Positions 1 to 6,311 of a stretch of DNA of 9,096 nucleotides are shown in pieces. The notes beneath the pieces are model-generated. The model ran no database searches and was not told the origin of the DNA. It saw only the letters and a program-made list of their open reading frames with translations. The DNA comes from Candidatus Parcubacteria bacterium. Its GTDB lineage: Bacteria; Patescibacteriota; Minisyncoccia; Minisyncoccales; PEYH01. The position numbers were made by a program, and so were the translations under genes. The stretch lies in NCBI GenBank assembly GCA_026395615.1, contig JAPLYH010000042.1, positions 1 through 9,096 on the forward strand, in the 5' to 3' direction. Position 1 is the stretch's first letter, and each line of letters begins with the position of its first letter.

Positions 1-225
1 TATGAGTCGTTATTATATTTTTTTATTTTATCGAGCTGTTTTATAAAGGAGTATTTTTTTTGACTTCAGTTATTCACAACCATTAATTGATAGAAATTGT
101 TTTTTGACATATAATAGAACATAGACAGAATTAAAAATATTCCCAGTTAATCTTGTGAAATTTGGTAAATATCCAAGATTAGCCGGAAAAAGGTCGCAAG
201 TAAAAAATATTTAAAGAAAAAGGTT
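1..225. other. upstream non-coding region of the pilin genes
   Basis: AT-rich DNA with no credible reading frame on either strand. It contains the promoter at 87-115 and a leader from about 122. A purine run AAAGGAG (46-52) precedes only a very short frame that stops at once. No tRNA or structured RNA was recognised. Confidence 0.6.
87..115 (+). promoter_or_regulatory. sigma70-type promoter for the pilin genes
   Basis: A TTGATA -35 element (87-92), a 17-nt spacer and a perfect TATAAT -10 element (110-115) give near-ideal housekeeping promoter geometry. Transcription would start near 122, leaving a leader of roughly 100 nt before the first pilin start codon. A TTGACA hexamer (104-109) abuts the -10 but has no matching -10 downstream at normal spacing, so the TTGATA element is the more credible partner. 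The promoter would drive both pilin genes. Seen in sequence only; the start site is inferred. Confidence 0.6.
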
Positions 226-648
226 ATGAAATCAAAAAAAGGTTTTACTTTAATAGAACTTTTGGTAGTTATCGCTATTATAGGTATTTTAGCTTCAATA
301 GTATTGGTTTCTTTACGAGGAGCGCCGGCAAAAGCAAATGATGCCAGGATTAAAGCTGATATTAGCCAAGTTAGAACGCAAGCAGAGGTGATTTGGACAG
401 ACACATCTAGCTATGCCACCCTTTGTTCAGGAGGTACTTTGAATGAGAGCCAGGCTAATTATGGGGCTCAATTAGGAGCACTGGAAACTGATATTACTAG
501 CAGACAAGGAACACTGGCAATGCATTGCTATGCAGCACAAACAAACAACAGCACTTATTGCGTAAGCGCTCAATTAATGAACAATACTAATCTTTGGTTT
601 TGTGTTGATAGCACAGGCAGAGGAACAGGAAATGACAATTGTCTGTAA
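226..648 (+). CDS. type IV pilin-like protein (prepilin 1)
   Basis: A 140-residue class III signal-peptide protein, probably a structural (major) pilin. A short basic leader (MKSKKG) ends in the prepilin peptidase site G6/F7, followed by TLIE with the conserved mature Glu5 (E11) and a hydrophobic helix to about residue 30. PilD would cleave and N-methylate it before membrane extraction into the fibre. The globular part is short and has five cysteines (67, 101, 112, 126, 139), suggesting disulfides outside the membrane. The ATG has an AAAGG-like site just upstream, and a good promoter lies at 87-115. It is a paralogue of the next gene, 22 nt downstream: both share an LC...CY...CVS...FC.D cysteine framework. 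Whether it forms a pilus or a pseudopilus cannot be told from sequence. The family is certain; the role as major subunit is inferred from position and small size. Confidence 0.9.
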   Translation: MKSKKGFTLIELLVVIAIIGILASIVLVSLRGAPAKANDARIKADISQVRTQAEVIWTDTSSYATLCSGGTLNESQANYGAQLGALETDITSRQGTLAMHCYAAQTNNSTYCVSAQLMNNTNLWFCVDSTGRGTGNDNCL

Positions 649-670
649 TTAAATTGCCTGATAAGGCCAT

Positions 671-1114
671 ATGAATCGTTATTCAATTAAAAGAAAAGGA
701 TTTACTATAGTTGAGTTGCTTATAGTTGTAGCTATTATTGGAATTTTAACGACAATAGTTCTAGTTTCTTTAAGAGAGGCATCTGATAGAGCAAGAAACA
801 CTAAAATAATAACGAGCGTAACTCAAATTAGGAAAGTAGCGGAAGATATGTATATTCAAGAACCAAGCGGTTTTGGGAATTTATGCCTTACAGGTGAGCT
901 AAACATCGCTCGCACTGATATTCTTGGGATATTGAAGGATGATATAGAAAAATATGGCGGAAGCAATATTGTTTGTTATTCTTCAAAATATAGTTTTTGC
1001 GTAAGCACTCTTCTGGGTGGTGATACTACGAAATACTTTTGTATTGATAGCGATGGAGATAATGTGGAATCAACAAGTGATATCTGCACAGCCAGTAATA
1101 TTGCTTGTGAATAA
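671..1114 (+). CDS. type IV pilin-like protein (prepilin 2)
   Basis: A 147-residue prepilin with leader MNRYSIKRKG, cleavage at G10/F11, then TIVE with the mature Glu5 (E15) and a hydrophobic helix to about residue 34. Six cysteines (72, 102, 110, 124, 139, 146) follow nearly the same spacing as in the preceding gene, including the FCVS and FC-D contexts, so the two arose by tandem duplication and diverged. The tail is acidic (IDSDGD) and could bind a metal such as calcium, but this is only suggested by composition. A weak AAGG site lies 4 nt before the ATG. It is the last gene before a strong hairpin terminator, so the two pilins probably form a short transcript of their own, consistent with high expression of major pilins compared with the minor pilins downstream. 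Confidence 0.9.
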   Translation: MNRYSIKRKGFTIVELLIVVAIIGILTTIVLVSLREASDRARNTKIITSVTQIRKVAEDMYIQEPSGFGNLCLTGELNIARTDILGILKDDIEKYGGSNIVCYSSKYSFCVSTLLGGDTTKYFCIDSDGDNVESTSDICTASNIACE

Positions 1115-1138
1115 AAAGATAGTGATTTTAATTACTCA

Positions 1139-1169
1139 AAGAAACCTCCTCGAGCTGAGGAGGTTTCTT
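1139..1169 (+). terminator. hairpin terminator after the pilin pair
   Basis: A perfect 13-bp inverted repeat (arms 1139-1151 and 1157-1169, loop GAGCT) ends in a TTTCTT run. It starts 24 nt after the second pilin stop codon. The U tract is interrupted and lies in the stem, so termination may be partial, letting some transcription continue into pilD. The right arm contains AGGAGG (1158-1163), a perfect Shine-Dalgarno core. Confidence 0.7.
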
Positions 1170-1182
1170 GGTTCATAGACCT

Positions 1183-1983
1183 ATGATTTTATTTTTTACG
1201 ATATTTATTTTCGGACTTATTGTTGGTTCGTTTTTAAATTGCGTAATTTATCGGCTAGAAACAAAAAAAAGTTTTCTGAAAGGCAGGTCTTTTTGTCCTC
1301 ACTGCAAGCACACATTGGCTTGGTTAGATTTAATTCCATTATTTAGTTTTATTTTTTTGAGGGGTCATTGTCGTTATTGTAAAAAATCAATCTCTTGGCA
1401 ATATCCAATCGTAGAGTTTATAACAGGATTACTATTTTTGTTAATTGTCAATTTTCAATTTTCAATTTTTAATGAAATCCCAATTTTTAATTTTCAAAAT
1501 CTAATAGGTCTGTTTTTTATGTTAAGTATTGCGTGTTTTTTCATTATTATCTTTGTCTATGATTTGAAGCACTTTATAATATTAGATAAAGTTTTAATCC
1601 CGGCAATCGTATTAGCGACTTTTTATCGCATAATAGAGTCAATAATCAATAATCAGTTGTCAATTATTAATTATCTTTGCGCCGCTTTTGGCGCTGCTGG
1701 ATTCTTTCTTCTAATATATTTAATCTCTAAAGGGAAATGGATTGGATTTGCTGATGTAAAATTAGGAATTCTGTTAGGATTGGTTTTGGGTTGGCCGAAT
1801 ATTGCTTTATCATTATTTTTAAGTTTTTTTATCGGTGGTATAATAGGGGTAGGTCTAATAATATTTTTAGGGAAAAAGCTCAAAAGCGAAATACCGTTTG
1901 CCCCCTTTTTAATAACCGGGACCCTATTAGCTCTCTTTTGGGGACAAGGTTTAATTAATTGGTATTTGTCTTTGATATTTTGA
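1183..1983 (+). CDS. pilD: prepilin peptidase / N-methyltransferase (A24 family)
   Basis: Inner-membrane aspartic protease that removes the leader of type IV prepilins and methylates the new N-terminus. It has 266 residues from the ATG. GSFLNCVIYRL (15-25) is the hallmark N-terminal motif. The cytoplasmic loop carries the zinc-type CPHC/CRYC pair (C38, C41, C63, C66) with DLIPL between them. The catalytic aspartates are D127 (in VYDLKH) and D191 (in GFADVKLG, where most members have GxGD). IPFAPFL (237-243) is typical of the C-terminal half. About eight hydrophobic segments are visible. Residues 89-106 and 156-164 are rich in N, Q, F, I and S and are encoded by AT-rich repeat DNA; they look like additions. 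An in-frame TTG at 1168 sits 4 nt after AGGAGG, but the ATG gives the usual family N-terminus. It is the first gene of the minor pilin block. Confidence 0.93.
   Translation: MILFFTIFIFGLIVGSFLNCVIYRLETKKSFLKGRSFCPHCKHTLAWLDLIPLFSFIFLRGHCRYCKKSISWQYPIVEFITGLLFLLIVNFQFSIFNEIPIFNFQNLIGLFFMLSIACFFIIIFVYDLKHFIILDKVLIPAIVLATFYRIIESIINNQLSIINYLCAAFGAAGFFLLIYLISKGKWIGFADVKLGILLGLVLGWPNIALSLFLSFFIGGIIGVGLIIFLGKKLKSEIPFAPFLITGTLLALFWGQGLINWYLSLIF
1447..1500 (+). repeat. AT-rich repeat tract inside pilD
   Basis: Three direct CAATTTT units (1449-1469) are followed by a related CAATTTTTAATTTTCAAAAT stretch (1481-1500). It is translated in frame as an Asn/Gln/Phe/Ile-rich segment (residues 89-106 of PilD) between membrane helices. 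It looks like expanded or inserted repeat DNA tolerated in a loop. Confidence 0.5.
1641..1674 (+). repeat. AT-rich inverted repeat inside pilD
   Basis: Inverted repeat with 12-bp arms 1642-1653 and 1663-1674 (one mismatch) around a 9-nt loop; the left arm begins with two AATAATC units. It is translated in frame as about NNQLSIINY (residues 156-164). It is separate from the CAATTTT tract upstream in the same gene. Confidence 0.5.
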
Positions 1984-2001
1984 TTATTAAATAAGAGATA
2001 G

Positions 2002-2550
2002 ATGATTGGTTATTCTTTAAATAAAGAAAAAAGAGAAAAAGGAATGACCTTAGTGGAGATTTTAATCGTCATGGCTGTAATAGGAATTTTATTGGCGGTT
2101 AGCTTTTCCAGTTACCGACCAGGAGGACAGGAGCTTGCCCTACAGAGATCGGCTTTTAAAGTTTTAGCTGATATTGAAAATGCCAGAGAAATGGCAATGT
2201 CTGCCCTAAAGTATTCTAGTGGAAGCGTTCCTATAGGTGGATATGGCGTTTACTTCAACACAGCTAATCCTACAAATTATATCTTATTTGCCGACTTGGA
2301 TGCGAGTAGAGATAGAAAGTCAGATGGCTCTGAAGATGTTAAATCCATAAATATGGAAACAGGAATAATCTTGAAAACCCTTTTACCATCAAGTCCGGTA
2401 AATATAATATTTGTCCCACCTGCGCCCAATATTTTTTTACAAGGAGGCATAATAGTAGGACAAATTGATATTACTATAGCCATACAGGGCGATCTTGATA
2501 AGACAAAAATTATTTCAGTAAATAAAGCGGGATTAATTTCTGCCAATTAA
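2002..2550 (+). CDS. GspH/FimT-like minor pilin
   Basis: A 182-residue prepilin. The basic leader (residues 1-14) ends at G14/M15, followed by TLVE with mature Glu5 (E19) and a hydrophobic helix to about residue 34. After the helix comes the FimT/GspH-like arrangement: residues 50-72 form an amphipathic extension (VLADIENAREMAMSA), then a beta-rich domain beginning near GGYGVYF. No cysteines are evident in the mature part, unlike the two upstream pilins. In type II secretion and type IV pili this class forms part of the priming tip complex with the GspI/J/K-type proteins, all of which have candidates just downstream. It starts 18 nt after pilD with only a weak purine-rich stretch before the ATG. 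Class assignment rests on the N-terminus and gene order. Confidence 0.82.
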   Translation: MIGYSLNKEKREKGMTLVEILIVMAVIGILLAVSFSSYRPGGQELALQRSAFKVLADIENAREMAMSALKYSSGSVPIGGYGVYFNTANPTNYILFADLDASRDRKSDGSEDVKSINMETGIILKTLLPSSPVNIIFVPPAPNIFLQGGIIVGQIDITIAIQGDLDKTKIISVNKAGLISAN

Positions 2551-2577
2551 TTATTACTAATCAATGATTAATAATAA
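2551..2577 (+). repeat. AT-rich palindrome over a start codon
   Basis: Arms 2551-2563 and 2565-2577 are complementary with one mismatch around a central A2564, which is the first base of the next gene's ATG. The palindrome fills the whole 13-nt gap and encodes the first residues (MINN) of the following minor pilin. It could fold in mRNA and limit start-codon access, or be another AT-rich repeat element. Confidence 0.45.
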
Positions 2578-3112
2578 ATTATCTAACCAGAAAGGTTTTA
2601 CTCTTATAGAAATGATTATAACTATCGGGGTTGTAAGTGTTGGCATTGTCGGAGCATTTATTGCTGTCCAGCAAGGGATTATTGCAGTTGATTACGCTAA
2701 TTCCCGATTTACTGCAGCTCTTCTTGCTCAGGAAGGGGTGGAGATTATCAAAAATATTAGAGATACTAATCTTTTAGAATATAATTATATCTCTACTAGT
2801 ATTGCCTGGAACGAGGATCTTAGAACGGGCGATTTTGAAGTTCAATATACAGATCCTCGATTAATAAACCCTATTTTGACCCAACCGGCATGCAGTCCAA
2901 GTTGTAGTCCCGATGGCCTTAGGTTACTTAAAAAATCTACTACGGCTTTTTATAATTACAATACAGGAGACGATAGTAGATTTAAAAGAGTAGTTCATAT
3001 AGAGTCGCCTAATAATGACCAGATGGATGCTACAATTACAGTTTATTGGCAAAAAAGAGGAGGTGGGTATTATAGTATTTCTTTACTCCAGCATTTATAT
3101 AATTGGTGGTAG
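2564..3112 (+). CDS. PilV/GspI-like minor pilin
   Basis: A 182-residue prepilin with leader MINNKLSNQKG, cleavage at G11/F12, TLIE with Glu5 (E16), and a helix rich in Gly/Val (IGVVSVGIVGAF). The stretch at residues 53-69 (LLAQEGVEIIKNIRDTN) continues the alpha-1 helix and is characteristic of PilV/GspI-type members, which carry a conserved A-x-x-L-A-x-E-like segment. Two cysteines (110 and 114, in CSPSC) are close enough for a small disulfide loop. The C-terminal part, ending with ISLLQHLYNWW, resembles beta-strand sequence. The gene lies 13 nt after the GspH-like gene, has no Shine-Dalgarno site, and its start codon is at the centre of an AT-rich palindrome. Its stop codon directly abuts a repeat element. 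Confidence 0.82.
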   Translation: MINNKLSNQKGFTLIEMIITIGVVSVGIVGAFIAVQQGIIAVDYANSRFTAALLAQEGVEIIKNIRDTNLLEYNYISTSIAWNEDLRTGDFEVQYTDPRLINPILTQPACSPSCSPDGLRLLKKSTTAFYNYNTGDDSRFKRVVHIESPNNDQMDATITVYWQKRGGGYYSISLLQHLYNWW

Positions 3113-3180
3113 ATTCCTTCGCTTCGCTCAGTCAAACTAAAAATGTACCTGCCCGCATCGCTACGCGAAGCGTTGCGGGC
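3112..3180 (+). repeat. two-part intergenic repeat element
   Basis: This fills most of the only sizeable gap (79 nt) in the pilD-rodA block. Part one (3112-3131) reads GATTCCTTCGCTTCGCTCAG. Part two (3151-3180) is a hairpin: GCCCGCA (3151-3157) pairs with TGCGGGC (3174-3180), and after a T-T mismatch CGCT (3159-3162) pairs with AGCG (3169-3172) around ACGCGA. Both parts have close counterparts inside ligA, at 4975-4991 and 4946-4961. GC content is far above the surroundings. The hairpin ends 11 nt before the next start codon and could act as a partial terminator or translation modulator. Confidence 0.7.
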
Positions 3181-3191
3181 GAAAACGAAAA

Positions 3192-3743
3192 ATGAAAAAT
3201 ATAGAAAACAAAATAAAGAACGATAAAAAAAAGGGATTTACTTTGGTGGAAATTATGGTTGTAACGGCGATATTCAGTATATTGATAATCACTATTTCAA
3301 GTATTTTTATTGCCTCTCTTAAGGCAGAAAGGAGTATCCTAGCGTCTAAAAAAGTATTAGGAGAATTAAGCTATGCCGTTGAATATATGACTCGGTCTTT
3401 GAGAATGGCTGAAAAAGATACTTCCGGAACTTGTATTCCTAACGGCTCTAATTATCAGATAACGGCAAGAGGTGGGATAAAGTTTATTAATGCCCTTAAA
3501 TCCAATGCCTGCCAGGAGTTTTTTATAAATAATGCTAAAATTAAATATGCGACAGGAACAGAGGAGCTTGAATTAACTTCTTCTGCGGTCAATATATTAA
3601 AATTGAATTTTGAAATTGCTAATGAAACTGAATCGGATAATCTTCAACCTTTTGTAACGATATATATAGAAGCAAATACTCCAAATAGTTCTGTCCTTCA
3701 ACTCCAAACTAGTATTTCGCAAAGAAATCCCGATATCAGATAA
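3192..3743 (+). CDS. PilW/GspJ-like minor pilin
   Basis: A 183-residue prepilin. An unusually lysine-rich leader (residues 1-15, ending DKKKG) precedes the cleavage site G15/F16, TLVE with Glu5 (E20), and a hydrophobic helix running to about residue 43. The following GELSYAVEYMTRSLRMAEKD (57-76) matches the helix extension typical of PilW/GspJ proteins (E-x-x-x-x-M-x-x-x-L-R-x-A). Two cysteines (81, 107) could pair. The rest alternates beta-like segments, ending with a hydrophilic tail (ISQRNPDIR). No Shine-Dalgarno site precedes the ATG; a GC-rich hairpin lies just upstream. It is expected to join the GspH-, GspI- and GspK-like neighbours in a priming complex at the pilus tip. Family class is fairly secure, the specific name less so. 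Confidence 0.82.
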   Translation: MKNIENKIKNDKKKGFTLVEIMVVTAIFSILIITISSIFIASLKAERSILASKKVLGELSYAVEYMTRSLRMAEKDTSGTCIPNGSNYQITARGGIKFINALKSNACQEFFINNAKIKYATGTEELELTSSAVNILKLNFEIANETESDNLQPFVTIYIEANTPNSSVLQLQTSISQRNPDIR

Positions 3744-3761
3744 AAATTTCTATAGATTATT

Positions 3762-4166
3762 ATGGTAGTAAAAAATTCTCAAAAAGGAGCTACTCTATAT
3801 CTTGCAATAGTTATAATGTCTGTTTTGCTGGCAGCAGTCTTTAGTATTAGCTCCATAGTTTTGACTCAAATTAGAACGATTAAGGGAATGGGGGACTCTG
3901 TTGTGGCGTTCTATGCTGCCGATACAGGAGTAGAAACAGCCTTATATGATCTTTATAATGCGAATTATATAAGTCATTATGGCCCTGTGCCGTTGGGTAG
4001 CGGAACATATACTTATGAAGTGTGGGTGACTCAGCCGGCTGGAGGCACATTGCCCGGAATCCCCGTAGATAATCCATTTAATTGCACTGGTAAAGGTCAG
4101 TATTATTGTATTAAATCTATAGGTATCTATAATTCAACCAAAAGAGCTGTTGAGGCTGATGGCTAA
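3762..4166 (+). CDS. PilX/GspK-like minor pilin
   Basis: A 134-residue protein with a short leader MVVKNSQKG, a predicted cleavage at G9/A10 and a hydrophobic helix (residues 11-35). Unlike the other pilins here, mature position 5 is leucine rather than glutamate, as is usual for GspK-type proteins, which sit at the extreme tip and do not need the Glu5 salt bridge. FYAADTGVETALYDL (50-64) matches the PilX N-terminal signature (YAA-E-G-E pattern). Two cysteines (108, 116) may form a disulfide. It is short compared with GspK proteins of some 300 residues, so it lacks their large inserted domain and is closer to PilX. It is the last of five consecutive pilus genes. Its stop codon overlaps a possible early ATG (4159) of ligA. 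Confidence 0.8.
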   Translation: MVVKNSQKGATLYLAIVIMSVLLAAVFSISSIVLTQIRTIKGMGDSVVAFYAADTGVETALYDLYNANYISHYGPVPLGSGTYTYEVWVTQPAGGTLPGIPVDNPFNCTGKGQYYCIKSIGIYNSTKRAVEADG

Positions 4167-4176
4167 TTTTTATCTT

Positions 4177-6291
4177 ATGGATAAAGAATCTGCAAAAAAG
4201 AGAATAGAGAAACTAAAAAAGGTGATTAATTATCACCGTTATTTATATCATGTCCTGGATAGGCAGGAAATTTCTGATTCTGCCTTTGATTCGTTGAAAG
4301 ACGAACTGGTTAAAATAGAAAAGGAATATCCAGATCTAATTACATCTGATTCTCCAACCCAAAGAGTCGGGGGAAAACCATTAGATAAATTTGAAAAGGT
4401 GGAACATAGTGTCCCGATGCTTTCAATTGATGATATTTTTGATAAAGATGCCCTAGAGGCCTGGGAGAGATATTTAAAGAAGATGCAGCCATCAATGAAG
4501 TTTGATTATTTTTGTGAATTAAAAATCGATGGATTTGCCATAACCCTTATTTATGATAAGGGATTTTTGGCAACTGGCGCAACCAGAGGAGATGGGAAAA
4601 TAGGAGAAAATGTGACCCAGAATATAAAAACAATTAGCAGTATTCCTTTGAAATTAGAGATTCATCAGCCCCTTGGAGAAAAGAAAATTGAAGCTCTTTT
4701 AAAAAATAAAATAGAGCAAGGAAGAATTGAAGTAAGGGGAGAGATATATATGGAAAAGAATTCATTTAATGAAATTAACGAACAGAGGATTAAAAATAAG
4801 GAAAGTGTTTATGCTAATCCAAGAAACTTAGCAGCCGGATCTATCCGTCAACTTGACCCAAAGTTGGCTGCATCTCGGAGATTAAAGTTTTTAGCTTATG
4901 ACTTGGTGTCCGATACATCATCCGATATATCTTCCGATAGAAGAACCCGCCTCGCTAACGCTTGGCAGAACCTTGATTCCTCGCTTCGCTCGGGAATAAG
5001 AATCATGACTCACTCTGAAAAACATAGAATACTTTCATCTATAGGATTTAAAACTGAAAAAGGAAAAAATTGTAAAACACTAGATGAGGTGATAGATTTT
5101 TGGCAAAAAACACAAGAAAATAGAGAAAAATTGCCATTTCAAGTAGATGGTATCGTTGTTTTGGTAAATAATAATCAAATTTTTGATAAATTGGGTGTTG
5201 CGGGGAAAAGCCCTCGAGGTATAAGAGCATTCAAATTTTCACCAAAACAGGCAACTACTGAAATTATAGATATAAAAGTTCAAGTTGGCAGAACTGGCGC
5301 AATTACGCCTGTTGCCGTGTTAGAGCCGGTTAAAATTGAAGGAGCCACAATTACTAGAGCCACATTGCACAATAATGATGAGCTAAAAAGATTGGGTGTA
5401 AAAATTGGAGATACGGTTATAATTGAAAGAGCTGGCGATGTTATCCCGGCCGTATCAAGCGTTTTAAAAGAATTAAGAGATGGAAAAGAGAAAGATTTTA
5501 ATTTCCCAAAGAATTGTCCAGTTTGTGGAAAATCACTTATAAAACAAGAAAATGAGGTTGCTTGGAGATGTAATAATGAGAATTGTCCAGCGAGAGAAAG
5601 AGGATTTTTAGAACATTTTGTGTCAAAAAAAGCGTTTAATATTGATGGATTAGGTCCTAAAATCATAGAACAATTGAATAAAAGTGGATTATTGAGCTAT
5701 CCTATTGATTTATTTGAATTAAAACAAGGAGATCTGATTCCTTTAGAGAGATTTGCCGAAAAATCAGCGGATAATTTGGTTAGAGAGATTCAAAAAAGTA
5801 AAACAATAACGTTAGATCGTTTCATCTATTCTTTGGGAATAAGACATATAGGTGAAGAAACAGCCATTGATTTGGCTACATATTTTGGCAAAATAGATGA
5901 TATTTGCATGGCTTCCATAGAAGATTTTATGCATATTCCAAACATTGGTGCGAAAGTTGCAAACAGTATTTATGAATGGTTTAATAATCAGAATAATCGG
6001 GAATTATTGGATAAACTTAAAAATACTGGGGTTATTATTCTACCACCTCCAAAAAGGAAGGGTAAAATATTAGATGGTAAAAACTTTGTTATTACCGGAG
6101 TTCTTGAAGGAATGTCTCGAGAAGAAGTACAGGACAAAATATGGGAATTAGGAGGGAATATTTCTGCGTTAGTAAGTAAAAAAACCGATTTTTTAATAAC
6201 GGGGAAAGAGCCAGGCAGTAAGTTGGATAAAGCAAAATTACTTGGCGTGAAAATTATTTCAAAAACCGATTTTTTAAAAATGATAAAATAA
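4177..6291 (+). CDS. ligA: NAD-dependent DNA ligase
   Basis: Seals nicks in replication and repair, using NAD+ to adenylate itself. It has 704 residues from this ATG. Domain Ia holds the NMN-binding region (YHRYLYHVLD, 19-28). The adenylation domain has the KxDG motif with nucleophile K116 in CELKIDG, matching K115 of E. coli and supporting this start. The OB fold spans about 360-440. The zinc finger has C447, C450, C465 and C470, the HhH region about 480-625 (LGPKI, IPNIGAKVA), and the BRCT domain 629-704 with GKNFVITG and the DFLITG segment. All domains are present, so it should be active. Residues 245-275 are an extra loop encoded by repeat DNA (4909-4999). An upstream ATG (4159) with GAGG before it, overlapping the PilX-like gene by 8 nt, is the alternative start. 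Confidence 0.96.
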   Translation: MDKESAKKRIEKLKKVINYHRYLYHVLDRQEISDSAFDSLKDELVKIEKEYPDLITSDSPTQRVGGKPLDKFEKVEHSVPMLSIDDIFDKDALEAWERYLKKMQPSMKFDYFCELKIDGFAITLIYDKGFLATGATRGDGKIGENVTQNIKTISSIPLKLEIHQPLGEKKIEALLKNKIEQGRIEVRGEIYMEKNSFNEINEQRIKNKESVYANPRNLAAGSIRQLDPKLAASRRLKFLAYDLVSDTSSDISSDRRTRLANAWQNLDSSLRSGIRIMTHSEKHRILSSIGFKTEKGKNCKTLDEVIDFWQKTQENREKLPFQVDGIVVLVNNNQIFDKLGVAGKSPRGIRAFKFSPKQATTEIIDIKVQVGRTGAITPVAVLEPVKIEGATITRATLHNNDELKRLGVKIGDTVIIERAGDVIPAVSSVLKELRDGKEKDFNFPKNCPVCGKSLIKQENEVAWRCNNENCPARERGFLEHFVSKKAFNIDGLGPKIIEQLNKSGLLSYPIDLFELKQGDLIPLERFAEKSADNLVREIQKSKTITLDRFIYSLGIRHIGEETAIDLATYFGKIDDICMASIEDFMHIPNIGAKVANSIYEWFNNQNNRELLDKLKNTGVIILPPPKRKGKILDGKNFVITGVLEGMSREEVQDKIWELGGNISALVSKKTDFLITGKEPGSKLDKAKLLGVKIISKTDFLKMIK
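4909..4944 (+). repeat. 12-bp tandem repeat in ligA
   Basis: Three direct 12-bp units, TCCGATACATCA, TCCGATATATCT and TCCGATAGAAGA, translate in frame to SDTS, SDIS, SDRR (residues 245-256). A multiple-of-three unit keeps the frame, so copy number could vary without breaking the ligase. Confidence 0.85.
4945..4999 (+). repeat. GC-rich repeat motifs inserted in ligA
   Basis: The first motif, CCCGCCTCGCTAACGC (4946-4961), matches 3152-3166 apart from one substitution and one extra base. The second, GATTCC then TCGCTTCGCTC (4975-4991), matches 3112-3129 apart from one T. The second can fold: ATTCC (4976-4980) pairs with GGAAT (4993-4997), and CG (4982-4983) with CG (4991-4992). Translated in frame as residues about 257-275. 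Confidence 0.75.
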
Positions 6292-6311
6292 AATGATTAT
6301 AAATCATTTTA
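6289..6311 (+). repeat. inverted repeat over the rodA start codon
   Basis: Ten-base arms, TAAAATGATT (6289-6298) and AATCATTTTA (6302-6311), are perfectly complementary around the loop ATA. The left arm contains both the ligA stop codon (6289-6291) and the rodA ATG (6293-6295). In mRNA this would hide the start codon unless ribosomes finishing ligA open it, which suggests translational coupling. Confidence 0.55.

Noticed and set aside
104..109. TTGACA as a -35 element
   Set aside because: It directly abuts TATAAT, and at 16-18 nt downstream there is no acceptable -10. TTGATA at 87-92 fits the -10 with exactly 17 nt.
147..404. 85-codon minus-strand frame over the pilin promoter
   Set aside because: It overlaps the promoter and the conserved pilin N-terminus and has no family features of its own.
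1168..1170. TTG start for pilD
   Set aside because: It adds five residues (MVHRP) before the hydrophobic N-terminus typical of the family and lies within the terminator stem. Kept only as an alternative because of the AGGAGG upstream.
4150..4161. Earlier ligA starts (TTG 4150, ATG 4159)
   Set aside because: Starting at ATG 4177 places the active-site lysine at 116, next to K115 of E. coli, and begins with the family-like MDKESAKKRI. The ATG at 4159 with GAGG before it remains possible.
4909..4944. CRISPR-like direct repeats
   Set aside because: The units are 12 bp, contiguous without spacers, and translated in frame, so this is a simple tandem repeat.
5280..5666. 128-codon minus-strand frame opposite ligA
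   Set aside because: It lies fully inside the OB-fold and zinc-finger coding region of ligA, has no recognisable domain, and is a shadow of the plus-strand gene.
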